Part shown: positions 8,623 through 16,578 of the stretch, in pieces
Position numbering within the stretch: the stretch's first letter is position 1
Layout of the letters: each line of letters starts with the position of its first letter
NCBI RefSeq assembly: GCF_004078655.1
Contig: NZ_RZNC01000003.1
Coordinates: 186,001-250,000, forward strand
DNA from: Labedella populi
GTDB lineage: Bacteria > Actinomycetota > Actinomycetes > Actinomycetales > Microbacteriaceae
DNA length: 64,000 nt
Direction: 5' to 3'
The notes under the pieces: generated by a model
The model's database searches: none
The model's input: the letters and a program-made list of their open reading frames with translations, nothing else
Told to the model about the DNA's origin: nothing
Translations under genes and position numbers: made by a program

Positions 8623-9399
8623 GTGCAGAATGCCTCGCGACCGAACGTGATCGGCCGGTTCTTCTCCGGCGTCGGTTTCTTGTGGAAGGGCTTCGCCTAC
8701 TGGGGGAGGCGGCCGAGTCTCATGGCGTTGGGCGCCGTCCCGGCCCTCGTCGTCGGCGCGGTGATCGTCGCCGCCCTGGTCACCCTCGGATTCTTCCTCG
8801 ACGACCTCGCCGCGCTCGTCACGCCCTTCGCCGACTCGTGGGCCGAGATGTACCGTGACGCCCTGCGCCTCGCCGTCGGTGCGGCCATCCTCGTCGCCGC
8901 CGTCCTCCTCGTGGTCGTGACGTTCACGGCGGCGACTCTCGCCGTCGGCGACCCGATCTACGAGCGGATCTGGTTGCGCGTCGAGCGCGACCTCGGCGGG
9001 TTCGACGCGCCGGTGGAGCTTCCGTTCTGGGCCGGCGTGCGACGCGCGACCGCATCGGGCCTCCGACTCGTCGGCTTCACCGTCATCGCGGGGGTGGTCG
9101 TCTTCGCGATCGGTCTCATCCCCGTCGTCGGCGCGGTGCTCGGGCCTGCGTGCGGGTGGATGGTCGGTGGTTGGGCCGTCGCGAGGGAACTCCTCAGTCG
9201 CCCCGTCGATGCGCGAGCCCTCGACCGTCGTGCGGAGGCGGTCATGAGGGCCGCGAATCGTCCCGTCGTGCTCGGGTTCGGGCTCATGGTCTACGTCGTC
9301 TTCCTGATCCCGTTCGCTGCGATCGTCGCCATGCCCGCCGCCGTGGTCGGCTCGACGATGCTCTTCCGAAAACTCGTCGGCCGGATCGGGAATAGCTGA
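8623..9399 (+). CDS. EI24-domain membrane protein (CysZ-like)
   Basis: This 258-residue integral membrane protein matches the EI24 family, which includes the bacterial CysZ sulfate transporter. It shows about four long hydrophobic segments (roughly residues 35-65, 88-112, 145-180, 218-245) and the family's GDPIYERI motif near residue 108. Nothing nearby belongs to sulfur assimilation, so I would not assign sulfate transport. The GTG at 8623 lacks a ribosome site and fits leaderless initiation. It stands alone, divergent from ldh. Confidence 0.85.
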   Translation: MQNASRPNVIGRFFSGVGFLWKGFAYWGRRPSLMALGAVPALVVGAVIVAALVTLGFFLDDLAALVTPFADSWAEMYRDALRLAVGAAILVAAVLLVVVTFTAATLAVGDPIYERIWLRVERDLGGFDAPVELPFWAGVRRATASGLRLVGFTVIAGVVVFAIGLIPVVGAVLGPACGWMVGGWAVARELLSRPVDARALDRRAEAVMRAANRPVVLGFGLMVYVVFLIPFAAIVAMPAAVVGSTMLFRKLVGRIGNS

Positions 9400-9463
9400 G
9401 CGATCCATTCACTTGAATTCGTTTGTGCCCCGGGAGAGTCCCGTGGCGACGAAGGAGACTGAC

Positions 9464-10024
9464 ATGACCGCATCCTCGACGATCGACATCCCCGGCTACA
9501 AGGTCGGCACCTGGGCCCTCGACCCCTCGCACAGCGAGGTCGGCTTCAGCGTCCGTCACCTCATGATCAGCAAGGTCAAGGGCGTCTTCGGCTCGTTCTC
9601 CGGCACGTTCACCACGGCCGAGAACCCGACCGACTCGACCGCGACGGCCACCGTCGAGGTCGCCTCGATCAACACCAAGGACGAAGGCCGCGATGCCCAC
9701 CTTCGCTCGGCCGACTTCTTCGACGCCGAGACCTACCCGACGATCGAGTTCGTCTCGACCGGTGCTCGCGACGAGAACGGCGACCTCAAGGTCGACGGAG
9801 ACCTCACGATCAAGGGCATCACGAAGTCCGTCACCTTCGACTTCGAGTTCGGCGGCTTCGGCCAGGACCCGTACGGTAACTACAAGGGCGGCGCCACGGC
9901 GACGACCGTCATCAACCGCGAGGACTTCGGCCTCACGTGGAACGCCGCGCTCGAGAGCGGCGGCGTCCTCGTCGGCGACAAGGTCACGATCACGCTCGAC
10001 CTCCAGGCCGTCCACCAGGGCTGA
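9464..10024 (+). CDS. YceI-family protein
   Basis: YceI proteins form a lipocalin-like barrel that binds isoprenoid-type lipids. This 186-residue copy has the usual core: GTWALDPSHSEVGFSVRHLMISKVKGVFGSFSG, a central AHLRSADFFDAETYPTIEF segment and DFGLTWNAALESGGVLVGDKVTI at the end. No signal peptide is visible, so it is probably cytosolic. The ATG at 9464 has GAAGGAG nine bases upstream. It is a single-gene unit that ends at a hairpin shared with the convergent FUSC gene. Confidence 0.93.
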   Translation: MTASSTIDIPGYKVGTWALDPSHSEVGFSVRHLMISKVKGVFGSFSGTFTTAENPTDSTATATVEVASINTKDEGRDAHLRSADFFDAETYPTIEFVSTGARDENGDLKVDGDLTIKGITKSVTFDFEFGGFGQDPYGNYKGGATATTVINREDFGLTWNAALESGGVLVGDKVTITLDLQAVHQG

Positions 10025-10038
10025 GAACCGCCCGGCTG

Positions 10039-10061
10039 CGTGGGCTCAGTCCGAGCCCACG
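10039..10061. terminator. Hairpin between convergent genes
   Basis: Nine-base arms CGTGGGCTC and GAGCCCACG flank AGTCC. It lies between the YceI stop and the end of the FUSC gene and includes the latter's last codons; it could stop transcription from either side. There is no T-run. Confidence 0.5.
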
Positions 10062-11086
10062 ATCTCCTCGCGCACCCGTCGCACGTCCTCGAGCAGTGAA
10101 CCGATCAGGATCCAATGGTCCGGGTTCGCCCTCGGGACGGCGACGGGTGCCGTGAGGAGCGGGGGTTCCGCGGGGTCCTCCGGGACCGTCCCAAGCCCTG
10201 CATCCACGATGATCCGCAAGTCGTGGCCCGCGCGCTCCAGTTGCGACGCGATCTCACCCACGACGGGGTCGTCGAGGAGATCCGGGTCGTAGCCGTCCCG
10301 GATACTTCGTGTCATGCCGACGACCCGGTGGACGAGCGGCGTCAGCCGGGTCAACAGGGCCGAGGTCTCCTCGACGACGGGCCCGGCGCGTCCCCGGCGC
10401 GGGTTGAGCGCGAGCGACTCCTCCGCCCCTGCGACGGCGTCGAACGCCGCCTCGCGCATCGGCCGGAGGAGACGCGCTTCGATCATGAGCGTCTCGAGTT
10501 GCGAGCGTTCGACCGGTCCCCGGAGGGCTCCGCCCAGGCGCTCCATGTGGTCGGCGATCGCCGTCCCGAGGAGATGGACGGTCGAACGAGCGGGTCCGAG
10601 AGCGACAGGCGGCACGACCAGCACGTTCACGACGACGGCCGTCGCCGCGCCGATCAGGGTCTCGACGATCCGCAGCCCGGCGTACTCGGGTGTCGCCGCC
10701 CCGAGCGCGAGCACGAGCATGGCGCTGATGGCGACCTGGTTCGCGGACGTCGGCGACAGTCGGAGCGCCCAGGAGGCGAAGATCGCCACGACGATCGCGA
10801 CGATGACGATCCAGCCCGACGGTCCGAAGAGGAGCGAGACCCCCGTGGCGATCGCAACACCGGCGACGACTCCGACGCTCCTCTCGAGGGCTTTCGTCAA
10901 CGACTGGTTGACGCTCGGCTGGACGACGATGAGGGCGGCGACCGCCGCGAAGACGGGAAGTTCACCCGGGAGCAGGACGCCCGCGATGATCCATGCGAGC
11001 ACGGTCGCTATCGAGGTCTTCACAGCCTGCAGCAGCGGGATGCGTGTCGCGGACCGGACGGACGCCGCGACGGCGAAACGGTTCAC
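10046..11086 (-). CDS. FUSC-family (aromatic acid exporter-like) membrane protein
   Basis: This 346-residue protein has an N-terminal block of about six membrane segments (from PLLQAVKTSIATVLAWIIAGVLLP to VVNVLVVPPVAL, residues ~20-165) and a C-terminal cytoplasmic helical half. That is the layout of FUSC/ArAE-type efflux proteins, which export aromatic carboxylates or similar compounds; the substrate here is unknown. I use GTG 11086; further upstream the frame only reads through the SRAP gene. The start overlaps the SRAP stop in a GTGA junction, so the two are translationally coupled. Confidence 0.8.
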   Translation of the reverse strand: MNRFAVAASVRSATRIPLLQAVKTSIATVLAWIIAGVLLPGELPVFAAVAALIVVQPSVNQSLTKALERSVGVVAGVAIATGVSLLFGPSGWIVIVAIVVAIFASWALRLSPTSANQVAISAMLVLALGAATPEYAGLRIVETLIGAATAVVVNVLVVPPVALGPARSTVHLLGTAIADHMERLGGALRGPVERSQLETLMIEARLLRPMREAAFDAVAGAEESLALNPRRGRAGPVVEETSALLTRLTPLVHRVVGMTRSIRDGYDPDLLDDPVVGEIASQLERAGHDLRIIVDAGLGTVPEDPAEPPLLTAPVAVPRANPDHWILIGSLLEDVRRVREEIVGSD

Positions 11087-11811
11087 GGCCCGGCCGGATC
11101 GTCCACGGCTTCGATGAGGGCCGGTCCGGTGTTCGCGACGTTGCCCACGGCTTTCGACACGGCGTGGAAAGCGACGCCGTCGAGCACGGAGCTGCTCGCA
11201 TCGAGCACCCGGTCGAGCAGAGACTCGTCCCCGGTCGTACTCGGGTCGATCCAGGTCTGCGCGACGTCCGCGCTCAACATGAGCGGCATCCGGTCGTGAA
11301 TACCTGCGAGCGCACCGGCGGAGGGACGCGTCATGATCGTCGTCGACAGGAGCCACCGGTCCGGATCGTCATCGGCGACAGCCGGATTCCGCCACCACTC
11401 GTAGAGCGCGGCGAAGGAGAACAACGCGTCGTCCTCGGGGTGGATGAAGTACGGCTGCTTACCCGCTTCGCTCGTGCGCCACTCGTAATAGCCGGTCGCC
11501 GGCACGATCGCCCGGCGCTTCCGGACGGCCTGCCGGAAAGCGGGCTTCTCGGCGGCCGATTCGACGCGTGCATTGAACATCCGCGAGCCGACCGAGGGAT
11601 CCTTCGCCCACGACGGCACGAGACCCCAGCGCGCGGACTCGAGGCGCTTCATGAGCGTCCCGTCCCCGTCCGCCGTCTCGACGACGACGGGGACCTGCGT
11701 CGTCGGAGCGATGTTGAAGTTCGGCTCCGGCAGGTCGTCCGCAGCCCTGTCGACGTCGAAGATGGTCAGGAGCTCGTTCGACTCCTTCGCGACGACGAAG
11801 CGCCCGCACAC
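11083..11811 (-). CDS. SOS-response-associated peptidase (YedK/HMCES family)
   Basis: SRAP proteins crosslink covalently to abasic sites in single-stranded DNA and shield them during replication. The catalytic Cys2 is at the very start (MCGRFVV), which requires removal of Met1. Supporting residues are FNARVESAAEKPAF, PATGYYEW and AGIHDRMPLML, supplying the conserved Asn, Glu and His. The 242-residue length is normal. The start is the GTG at 11811, three bases after the stop of the APP1-like gene. The gene lies in a three-gene minus-strand run with the APP1-like phosphatase and FUSC genes; no LexA box was recognised. Confidence 0.94.
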   Translation of the reverse strand: MCGRFVVAKESNELLTIFDVDRAADDLPEPNFNIAPTTQVPVVVETADGDGTLMKRLESARWGLVPSWAKDPSVGSRMFNARVESAAEKPAFRQAVRKRRAIVPATGYYEWRTSEAGKQPYFIHPEDDALFSFAALYEWWRNPAVADDDPDRWLLSTTIMTRPSAGALAGIHDRMPLMLSADVAQTWIDPSTTGDESLLDRVLDASSSVLDGVAFHAVSKAVGNVANTGPALIEAVDDPAGP

Positions 11812-11814
11812 GGC

Positions 11815-12852
11815 TCAGTCGATCCCGTACTGCGAGAGCTGCTCGAGCAGCCCGGCGCCGTCGGGGGCGTAGACCCAGGGAGGCGAGTCACCGGCGTGCT
11901 CCTCGGCCTTCGAGCGCCCGCCCGCGAGGACCGCCTCCGACGGCGACAACTGCCGGATTGCGACGGCACGGACGTTCTCCGGGTGGTTCGCCGCGAAATC
12001 CCCGTAGAGGTCCTCGTCGTGCTGCCCGTCGTCGCCGACGAGCAACCACTCGATGTCAGGGAACTCCTGGGCGAGACGCAAGAGGTTCGTCCGCTTGTGC
12101 TCCCGGCCGGAGCGGAAGATGCGCTCGGGCGTCGGTCCCCAATCGGTGAGGAGGATCGAGCCGTCGGGATACAGGTTCCGGGAGAGGAAGCGAGTGAGCG
12201 TCGCCGCGACGTTCCACGCCCCCGTCGACAGGTAGATGATCGGAGCGCCCTCGTGCTCACGCATGATCCGGTCGTACATGACGGCCATCCCGGTGACCGG
12301 GGTGCGTGCGTGCTCGTCGAGCACGAAGGTGTTCCAGGCGGCGAGGAAGGGCCGGGGGAGCGCTGTGACCATCACGGTGTCGTCGATGTCCGAGAGGATG
12401 CCGAAACGGACATCCGGGGCGACGATGAAGACCGGAGCGGTGATCGGCTCCGAGCCGTCGGCGCTCAAGGAGATCTCTTGCCAGCCGGGCGCGAGGTCGG
12501 CCTCGACGACAGCGTCGACGAGGCCGCCACGGTCCGCGACCACTCGGCTCTCGGTGTCGCCGATGCGGACGGTCACCGCGCTCGAGACCACGGGGATACT
12601 CGTGAAGCTGCGCCATCCTCGCACGGAGCGCTCGGGCTCCTGCTCCTCCTCGGGCTTCCCGAGGACGACTCGACAGAGCACCCTGACCCACGTCGTGGAC
12701 CCGTAGCCGGCGAAGGGCACCACCGTTGACACGAGCCCTCGCTTGACACCCCGCGCGTGGCGCCAGGCGAGGATGCCGTCGTCGATGCGGGCAGCGCGAT
12801 GCAGCCGTTTCGCAAGAGCGGTGGACGGGCCTGTTTCGGTGATTTTCGCCAC
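11815..12852 (-). CDS. APP1 phosphatase-domain protein (DUF2183)
   Basis: This 345-residue protein carries the APP1 phosphatidate phosphatase catalytic domain, a HAD-like fold. The DxDxT-type motif appears as SDIDDTVMVT near residue 160; YLSTGAWNV and LLVGDDGQHDEDLYGDF are the later HAD motifs. The N-terminal half contains GYGSTTWVRVLCRVVLGKP and a beta-rich region. By family it could dephosphorylate a lipid such as phosphatidate, but bacterial members are poorly studied. The GTG at 12852 follows AAGACT by six bases, again leaderless-like. It heads the run with SRAP and FUSC. Confidence 0.85.
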   Translation of the reverse strand: MAKITETGPSTALAKRLHRAARIDDGILAWRHARGVKRGLVSTVVPFAGYGSTTWVRVLCRVVLGKPEEEQEPERSVRGWRSFTSIPVVSSAVTVRIGDTESRVVADRGGLVDAVVEADLAPGWQEISLSADGSEPITAPVFIVAPDVRFGILSDIDDTVMVTALPRPFLAAWNTFVLDEHARTPVTGMAVMYDRIMREHEGAPIIYLSTGAWNVAATLTRFLSRNLYPDGSILLTDWGPTPERIFRSGREHKRTNLLRLAQEFPDIEWLLVGDDGQHDEDLYGDFAANHPENVRAVAIRQLSPSEAVLAGGRSKAEEHAGDSPPWVYAPDGAGLLEQLSQYGID

Positions 12853-12858
12853 GACCCC

Positions 12859-12864
12859 AGTCTT
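12859..12864 (-). promoter_or_regulatory. Weak -10-like hexamer before the APP1-like gene
   Basis: AAGACT on the minus strand, six bases before the GTG at 12852. It keeps the A at position 2 and T at position 6 but not the initial T. Confidence 0.4.
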
Positions 12865-12899
12865 CCATGCGGGCGCGCGGCGGTCGGCACCCCTCGCGC

Positions 12900-13628
12900 T
12901 CAGTCGCGTTCGACGGTATCGGTCTCGACCGGGTCGACGACGGTATCCCCGAGGGCCGTCCCCTCAGGACGGTGTCCGTCGCTCGCGGCACTGCGCCGCA
13001 TGTGCCGGGCCTCGGATCGCGACAGAAGCTTCTTCACGACGATCACGATGACGAGGAAGCCGACGATGACTCCCACGAAGAGGTACCCGGCGTAGTGCAG
13101 TCGATCGGCCACCTCGCGGTAGCCGCCCGCCGCGGCCGATCCGACGGAGACGTAGGCGAAGGCCCAGATGACGCATGCCGGCGCCGTCCACCCGATGAAC
13201 CGCCGATAGCTCATCGGACTCATCCCGACGGTGAGCGGGATGAGGGAGTGCAGCACGGGGAGGAACCGCGAGACGAAGACGGCGACGCCGCCCCGACGCG
13301 CGAGATACGTCTCCGCCCGCTCCCAGTTCGACTCTCCGATACGGCGCCCGAGGCGGGAGGCGCGGATGCGTGGCCCGAAGAAGCGACCGAGCGCGAAGCC
13401 GATGCTCTCCCCGCACAAGGAACCGACGATCGCGGCCGCCACAAGAGCCCAGTATTCGACGGGGGACCCGACCCCGGTCGCCGCGACGATGACGACGGTG
13501 TCGCCCGGCACGACGAGACCCACGAGGATCGAGGTCTCCAAGAGGATCCCGATCGCCGCGATCAGGGTGCGCACGACCGGGTCGACGCCGTTCACCACGT
13601 CGAGGACCCAGGTCAGCGCGTCGTTCAC
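12900..13628 (-). CDS. DedA-family membrane protein
   Basis: DedA (SNARE-associated/VTT) proteins are implicated in flipping undecaprenyl phosphate or phospholipids. The 242-residue protein has the family core: ILLETSILVGLVVPGDTVVIVAA, GSLCGESIGFALGRFFGPRI, VSRFLPVLHSLIPLTVGMSPMSYRRFI with the conserved Arg, and a final long hydrophobic helix before a charged tail. The GTG at 13628 lies six bases after TAGGCT, whose TAG is the stop of the upstream M56 gene. It probably has its own promoter as well as read-through from the M56 gene. Confidence 0.92.
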   Translation of the reverse strand: MNDALTWVLDVVNGVDPVVRTLIAAIGILLETSILVGLVVPGDTVVIVAATGVGSPVEYWALVAAAIVGSLCGESIGFALGRFFGPRIRASRLGRRIGESNWERAETYLARRGGVAVFVSRFLPVLHSLIPLTVGMSPMSYRRFIGWTAPACVIWAFAYVSVGSAAAGGYREVADRLHYAGYLFVGVIVGFLVIVIVVKKLLSRSEARHMRRSAASDGHRPEGTALGDTVVDPVETDTVERD

Positions 13629-13634
13629 GCTGTG

Positions 13635-13640
13635 AGCCTA
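13635..13640 (-). promoter_or_regulatory. -10 hexamer of a leaderless promoter for the dedA-type gene
   Basis: TAGGCT on the minus strand, six bases before the GTG at 13628. The TAG is the stop codon of the M56 gene. Confidence 0.65.
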
Positions 13641-14591
13641 CGCGACCATGATGAGCGACAGCAGTACGGCGGCCGGAGTGAGGAGGAGGGCTGCCGCGGC
13701 CGCGCGGATCGCCACTCGCGACGATGAGGAGAGCTGTGGAGGCCCGTCGATGAGCCGCTTGATCCGCGTCGTCGCGACGCGTGTATCCACACGGAGATCG
13801 GCGGCGGGGGAGTCCACGTCGGGAGGGCCTCCCGACGTGGACCCGGAGGACCCGATGATGGCGATCGCGCTCGCGAGTTGTCGGCCGTCCACGACCTCCC
13901 GGGCCTTGTCGTCGGCGATGAACTCGACGAGCGCCTCCACCGCGATCTCGGCGAGGTGGGCGATGGGGAACCACGGCAGGGCGTTTCCCCAGGACCGGAA
14001 ACTCAGCAGGACGAGCGCGTGCTGCTGCTGGAGGTGCGCCCGCTCGTGCTCGATCACGGCGCGCAGCTCGTTCTCGTCCAGCAAGGCGAGTAGTCCGTCC
14101 GAGAGCACGGTCACCGATCGGAACGCTCCGGGCAGGCAGTAGGCGACGGGAGCGGCATGGTCGAGCCGCCGTGTCCGCGGCTCGCCCGGCACGGGATCGC
14201 TCAGCAGCGCGACGAGATCGAGGTGCCGACGCCGCTGTCGCTCCGTGCGGATGAAGGTCGCCGCCAGATTGAGCACGAGGTGACCGGCGAGGAGGAACGC
14301 GAAGGTGAGCGAGCCGATCTGGAAGATGGTGGCACCGACCGGGAGTCGTCCGGCGAGCGTCACCGAGACGAGCGCGTCGACCGCGGTGATCGGGTCGTCG
14401 CCGTACGCGGAGAGACCGAACAGGAGGAGAGAACCGATCATCGACAGTCCACCGGTGAGCGCGATCGACTGCCAGACCACAAGTGCGGTGCCCGGGGCGC
14501 GTGCCGGCCACGCAGCCCGCGACAGCCGGGCCGGGACCGGCCAGGCCAACGCCACGGCCAGGGCGGCGAGGAGGACAGACGCGACGATCAC
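13638..14591 (-). CDS. M56-family membrane metallopeptidase (BlaR1-like)
   Basis: This 317-residue protein has hydrophobic segments at about 1-20, 38-60, 85-110 and the C-terminus. A zinc-protease site, VIEHERAHLQQQHALVLL (HExxH near residue 190), lies in a cytoplasmic loop. This is the layout of BlaR1/MecR1 proteases without the extracellular penicillin-binding sensor, so no beta-lactam sensing is implied. The partner BlaI-type repressor gene is just upstream (60-base gap) on the same strand. By analogy the protease cleaves or triggers inactivation of the repressor when it senses a membrane signal. The start is GTG 14591. Confidence 0.88.
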   Translation of the reverse strand: MIVASVLLAALAVALAWPVPARLSRAAWPARAPGTALVVWQSIALTGGLSMIGSLLLFGLSAYGDDPITAVDALVSVTLAGRLPVGATIFQIGSLTFAFLLAGHLVLNLAATFIRTERQRRRHLDLVALLSDPVPGEPRTRRLDHAAPVAYCLPGAFRSVTVLSDGLLALLDENELRAVIEHERAHLQQQHALVLLSFRSWGNALPWFPIAHLAEIAVEALVEFIADDKAREVVDGRQLASAIAIIGSSGSTSGGPPDVDSPAADLRVDTRVATTRIKRLIDGPPQLSSSSRVAIRAAAAALLLTPAAVLLSLIMVA

Positions 14592-14652
14592 GCGGGAACC
14601 GGCACTCAGGCCGAGGGCGTGCCGGGCACGGTCCGCACGGGCGTCGCCCCGG

Positions 14653-15045
14653 TCACGCGGAGAGGCCGGAGTCGCGCGGGGGCGAGTTCAGCAGTCCGCG
14701 GAGCGTCGCGGCCTCCTCCGGGCTCACTTGTCCCAGGAAGCGCGCGAGGACCTCCGACCGGTCGGAGGAGGCTCCGAGGATCTCGTGCATGAGTTCCGCG
14801 GTGTGGTCGGCGTGGCTCGAGGAGGCGCGGTACAGGTGAGGGCGGACCGCGCGGTCGCGGACGACGAGGCCCTTGTGCTCGAGCCGCGAGAGGACGGTCA
14901 GAACCGTCGTGACGGCCAGTTGTTTCCCGGAGACTCCGGCGGAACCGGCCTCGAGCGACTCCTGCAGCTCCGTCGCCGTGAGCGGCGATTCCGATGCCCA
15001 GAGGGCGTCCATGATGCTGCGTTCGAGGTCGCCGAGCTGTGCCAT
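14653..15045 (-). CDS. BlaI/MecI/CopY-family transcriptional repressor
   Basis: This 130-residue winged-helix repressor begins MAQLGDLERSIMDALWAS and carries SGKQLAVTTVLTVLSRLEHKGLVVRDRAVRPHLYRA, the recognition helix and wing of the family; the C-terminal helices provide dimerisation. The ATG at 15045 is six bases after TACTCT, suggesting a leaderless transcript; a longer reading frame upstream runs through the operators and is rejected. The two palindromes in the divergent region are its likely binding sites, controlling both itself and cydA. It pairs with the downstream M56 peptidase. Confidence 0.92.
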   Translation of the reverse strand: MAQLGDLERSIMDALWASESPLTATELQESLEAGSAGVSGKQLAVTTVLTVLSRLEHKGLVVRDRAVRPHLYRASSSHADHTAELMHEILGASSDRSEVLARFLGQVSPEEAATLRGLLNSPPRDSGLSA

Positions 15046-15051
15046 GTGACA

Positions 15052-15057
15052 AGAGTA
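15052..15057 (-). promoter_or_regulatory. -10 hexamer of a leaderless promoter for the BlaI-type gene
   Basis: TACTCT on the minus strand, six bases before the ATG at 15045. Its -35 position would fall at about 15075-15080, inside operator 1. Confidence 0.6.
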
Positions 15058-15075
15058 CCGCCGTTTTCGAATCTG

Positions 15076-15092
15076 TTCTACACTTCGTAGAA
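15076..15092. promoter_or_regulatory. Operator 1 for the BlaI-type repressor
   Basis: TTCTAC-N5-GTAGAA, an imperfect copy of operator 2. It lies 31 bases upstream of the repressor start, where it would cover that gene's -35 region, implying autoregulation. Confidence 0.65.
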
Positions 15093-15096
15093 GAAC

Positions 15097-15119
15097 GACT
15101 TCTACACAGTGTAGAAGTC
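15097..15119. promoter_or_regulatory. Operator 2, perfect 23-bp palindrome before cydA
   Basis: Eleven-base perfect arms GACTTCTACAC and GTGTAGAAGTC flank a single A, giving the TACA-n3-TGTA core expected of BlaI-type repressors. It ends 17 bases before the cydA GTG, overlapping the likely promoter or leader. Confidence 0.75.
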
Positions 15120-15136
15120 GATGGATGGAGGCCTCC

Positions 15137-16567
15137 GTGGAGGAGCTGCTGGACCCGCTCGCACTGTCGAGATGGCAATTCGGCCTCACGACCGTCTACC
15201 ACTTCCTCTTCGTGCCGATCACGATCGGCATGGCGACGGTCGTGGCGATCTACCAGACGATGTGGGTGCGCACGGGGAAGACCGTCTACCTGCAACTCAC
15301 GCACTTCCTCGGGAAGCTCTTCCTCATCAACTTCGCGATGGGTGTCGTCACCGGCATCGTCCAGGAGTTTCAGTTCGGCATGAACTGGTCGAACTACAGC
15401 CGGTTCGTCGGCGACGTCTTCGGGGCCCCACTCGCTCTCGAGGGCCTGCTCGCGTTCTTCCTCGAGGCGACGTTCATCGGTCTCTGGATCTTCGGCTGGG
15501 ACAAGCTGCCCGCAAAGCTCCACCTCGCGACGATCTGGGCGACCGCGGTCGGCTCGATCCTCTCGGCGTACTTCATCATTGCCGCAAACGCCTTCATGCA
15601 GAACCCGGTCGGATACACGATCAACGAGGCGAAAGAGCGTGCGGAACTCGTCGACATCGGTGCCGTGCTGACGAACCCCGTCGCCCTCGCCGCCTTCCCC
15701 CACACGATCTTCAGCGCATTCATGGTGACGGCCGGACTCATGATCGCGGTGGCGGCGTGGCACCTCAAGCGTCAGCAGAACGTCGAAACCATGCGGCCGA
15801 CGCTGACGTTCGGTCTCTGGCTCATGGTCGGGGCTTTCGCCGGCACCGGACTGACCGGCGACCAGTTGAGCCTCGTCATGGTCGACACACAACCGATGAA
15901 GATGGCCGCGGCCGAGGCGATGTACAACACCTCGACGGGCTACGACGCCTCCTTCTCGATCTTCACCCTGGGCACCCCCGACGGCGTTCACGAACTCTTC
16001 TCGATCCGCATCCCGTACCTGCTGTCGTTCCTCTCGACGCACACGTTCGACGGAACCGTCGAGGGGATCAACGACCTGCAGGCGCAGTACACGACCCTGT
16101 ACGGCCCCGGCGACTACACCCCCGTCATCTGGGTGACCTACTGGGCCTTCCGCTGGATGATCGGCCTCGGCGCCGCGCACGCGCTCGTCGCGGTCGTCGG
16201 CCTCTGGCTCACGCGTAAGAACCGGATCCCGACGCAGAACTGGGTGTGGACGGTCGCCATCTGGGCGTTCCCGCTCTCGCTGCTCGGGATGAGCGTCGGC
16301 TGGGTGTTCACGGAGATGGGGCGCCAGCCGTGGATCGTCTTCTCCCTCATGCAGACGGCCGACGGAGTCTCGCCGAACGTCTCGGGCCTCGACGTCCTCA
16401 TCTCGATCGTCGCCTTCACGCTCGTGTACGGAACACTCGCGGTCGTCGAGTTCCGGCTCATCCTCCAGGCCGTGCGGAAAGGCCCCCAGCCGGTCGATCC
16501 ACACGAGGACGAGACCGACGCCGACGGCGACACCCTGCCAACGCGCGTCCAGACCACCGTCTACTAG
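15137..16567 (+). CDS. cydA: Cytochrome bd ubiquinol/menaquinol oxidase subunit I
   Basis: CydA carries the three haems of cytochrome bd, which oxidises quinol and reduces O2 to water with high affinity. Seen are the haem-ligand His in RWQFGLTTVYHFLF (His22 by this start), AAFPHTIFSAFMV (second His), EMGRQPW (Met ligand) and the quinol-site residues in QPMKMAAAEA. The Q-loop is short. I prefer GTG 15137 because GGAGG (15127-15131) sits five bases upstream; the in-frame ATG at 15125 would add four residues and lacks a ribosome site. The protein is about 476 residues. A palindromic operator lies just upstream. cydB follows after 11 bases. Confidence 0.95.
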   Translation: MEELLDPLALSRWQFGLTTVYHFLFVPITIGMATVVAIYQTMWVRTGKTVYLQLTHFLGKLFLINFAMGVVTGIVQEFQFGMNWSNYSRFVGDVFGAPLALEGLLAFFLEATFIGLWIFGWDKLPAKLHLATIWATAVGSILSAYFIIAANAFMQNPVGYTINEAKERAELVDIGAVLTNPVALAAFPHTIFSAFMVTAGLMIAVAAWHLKRQQNVETMRPTLTFGLWLMVGAFAGTGLTGDQLSLVMVDTQPMKMAAAEAMYNTSTGYDASFSIFTLGTPDGVHELFSIRIPYLLSFLSTHTFDGTVEGINDLQAQYTTLYGPGDYTPVIWVTYWAFRWMIGLGAAHALVAVVGLWLTRKNRIPTQNWVWTVAIWAFPLSLLGMSVGWVFTEMGRQPWIVFSLMQTADGVSPNVSGLDVLISIVAFTLVYGTLAVVEFRLILQAVRKGPQPVDPHEDETDADGDTLPTRVQTTVY

Positions 16568-16578
16568 GAGCACAGCAC

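Noticed and set aside
8623-9399. Sulfate transporter CysZ
   Set aside because: Only the EI24 fold supports this; no sulfur assimilation gene is adjacent, so a specific substrate is not justified.
13638-15045. Beta-lactam resistance (BlaR1-BlaI) locus
   Set aside because: The M56 protein lacks the extracellular penicillin-binding sensor domain and there is no beta-lactamase gene; the operators face cydA instead.
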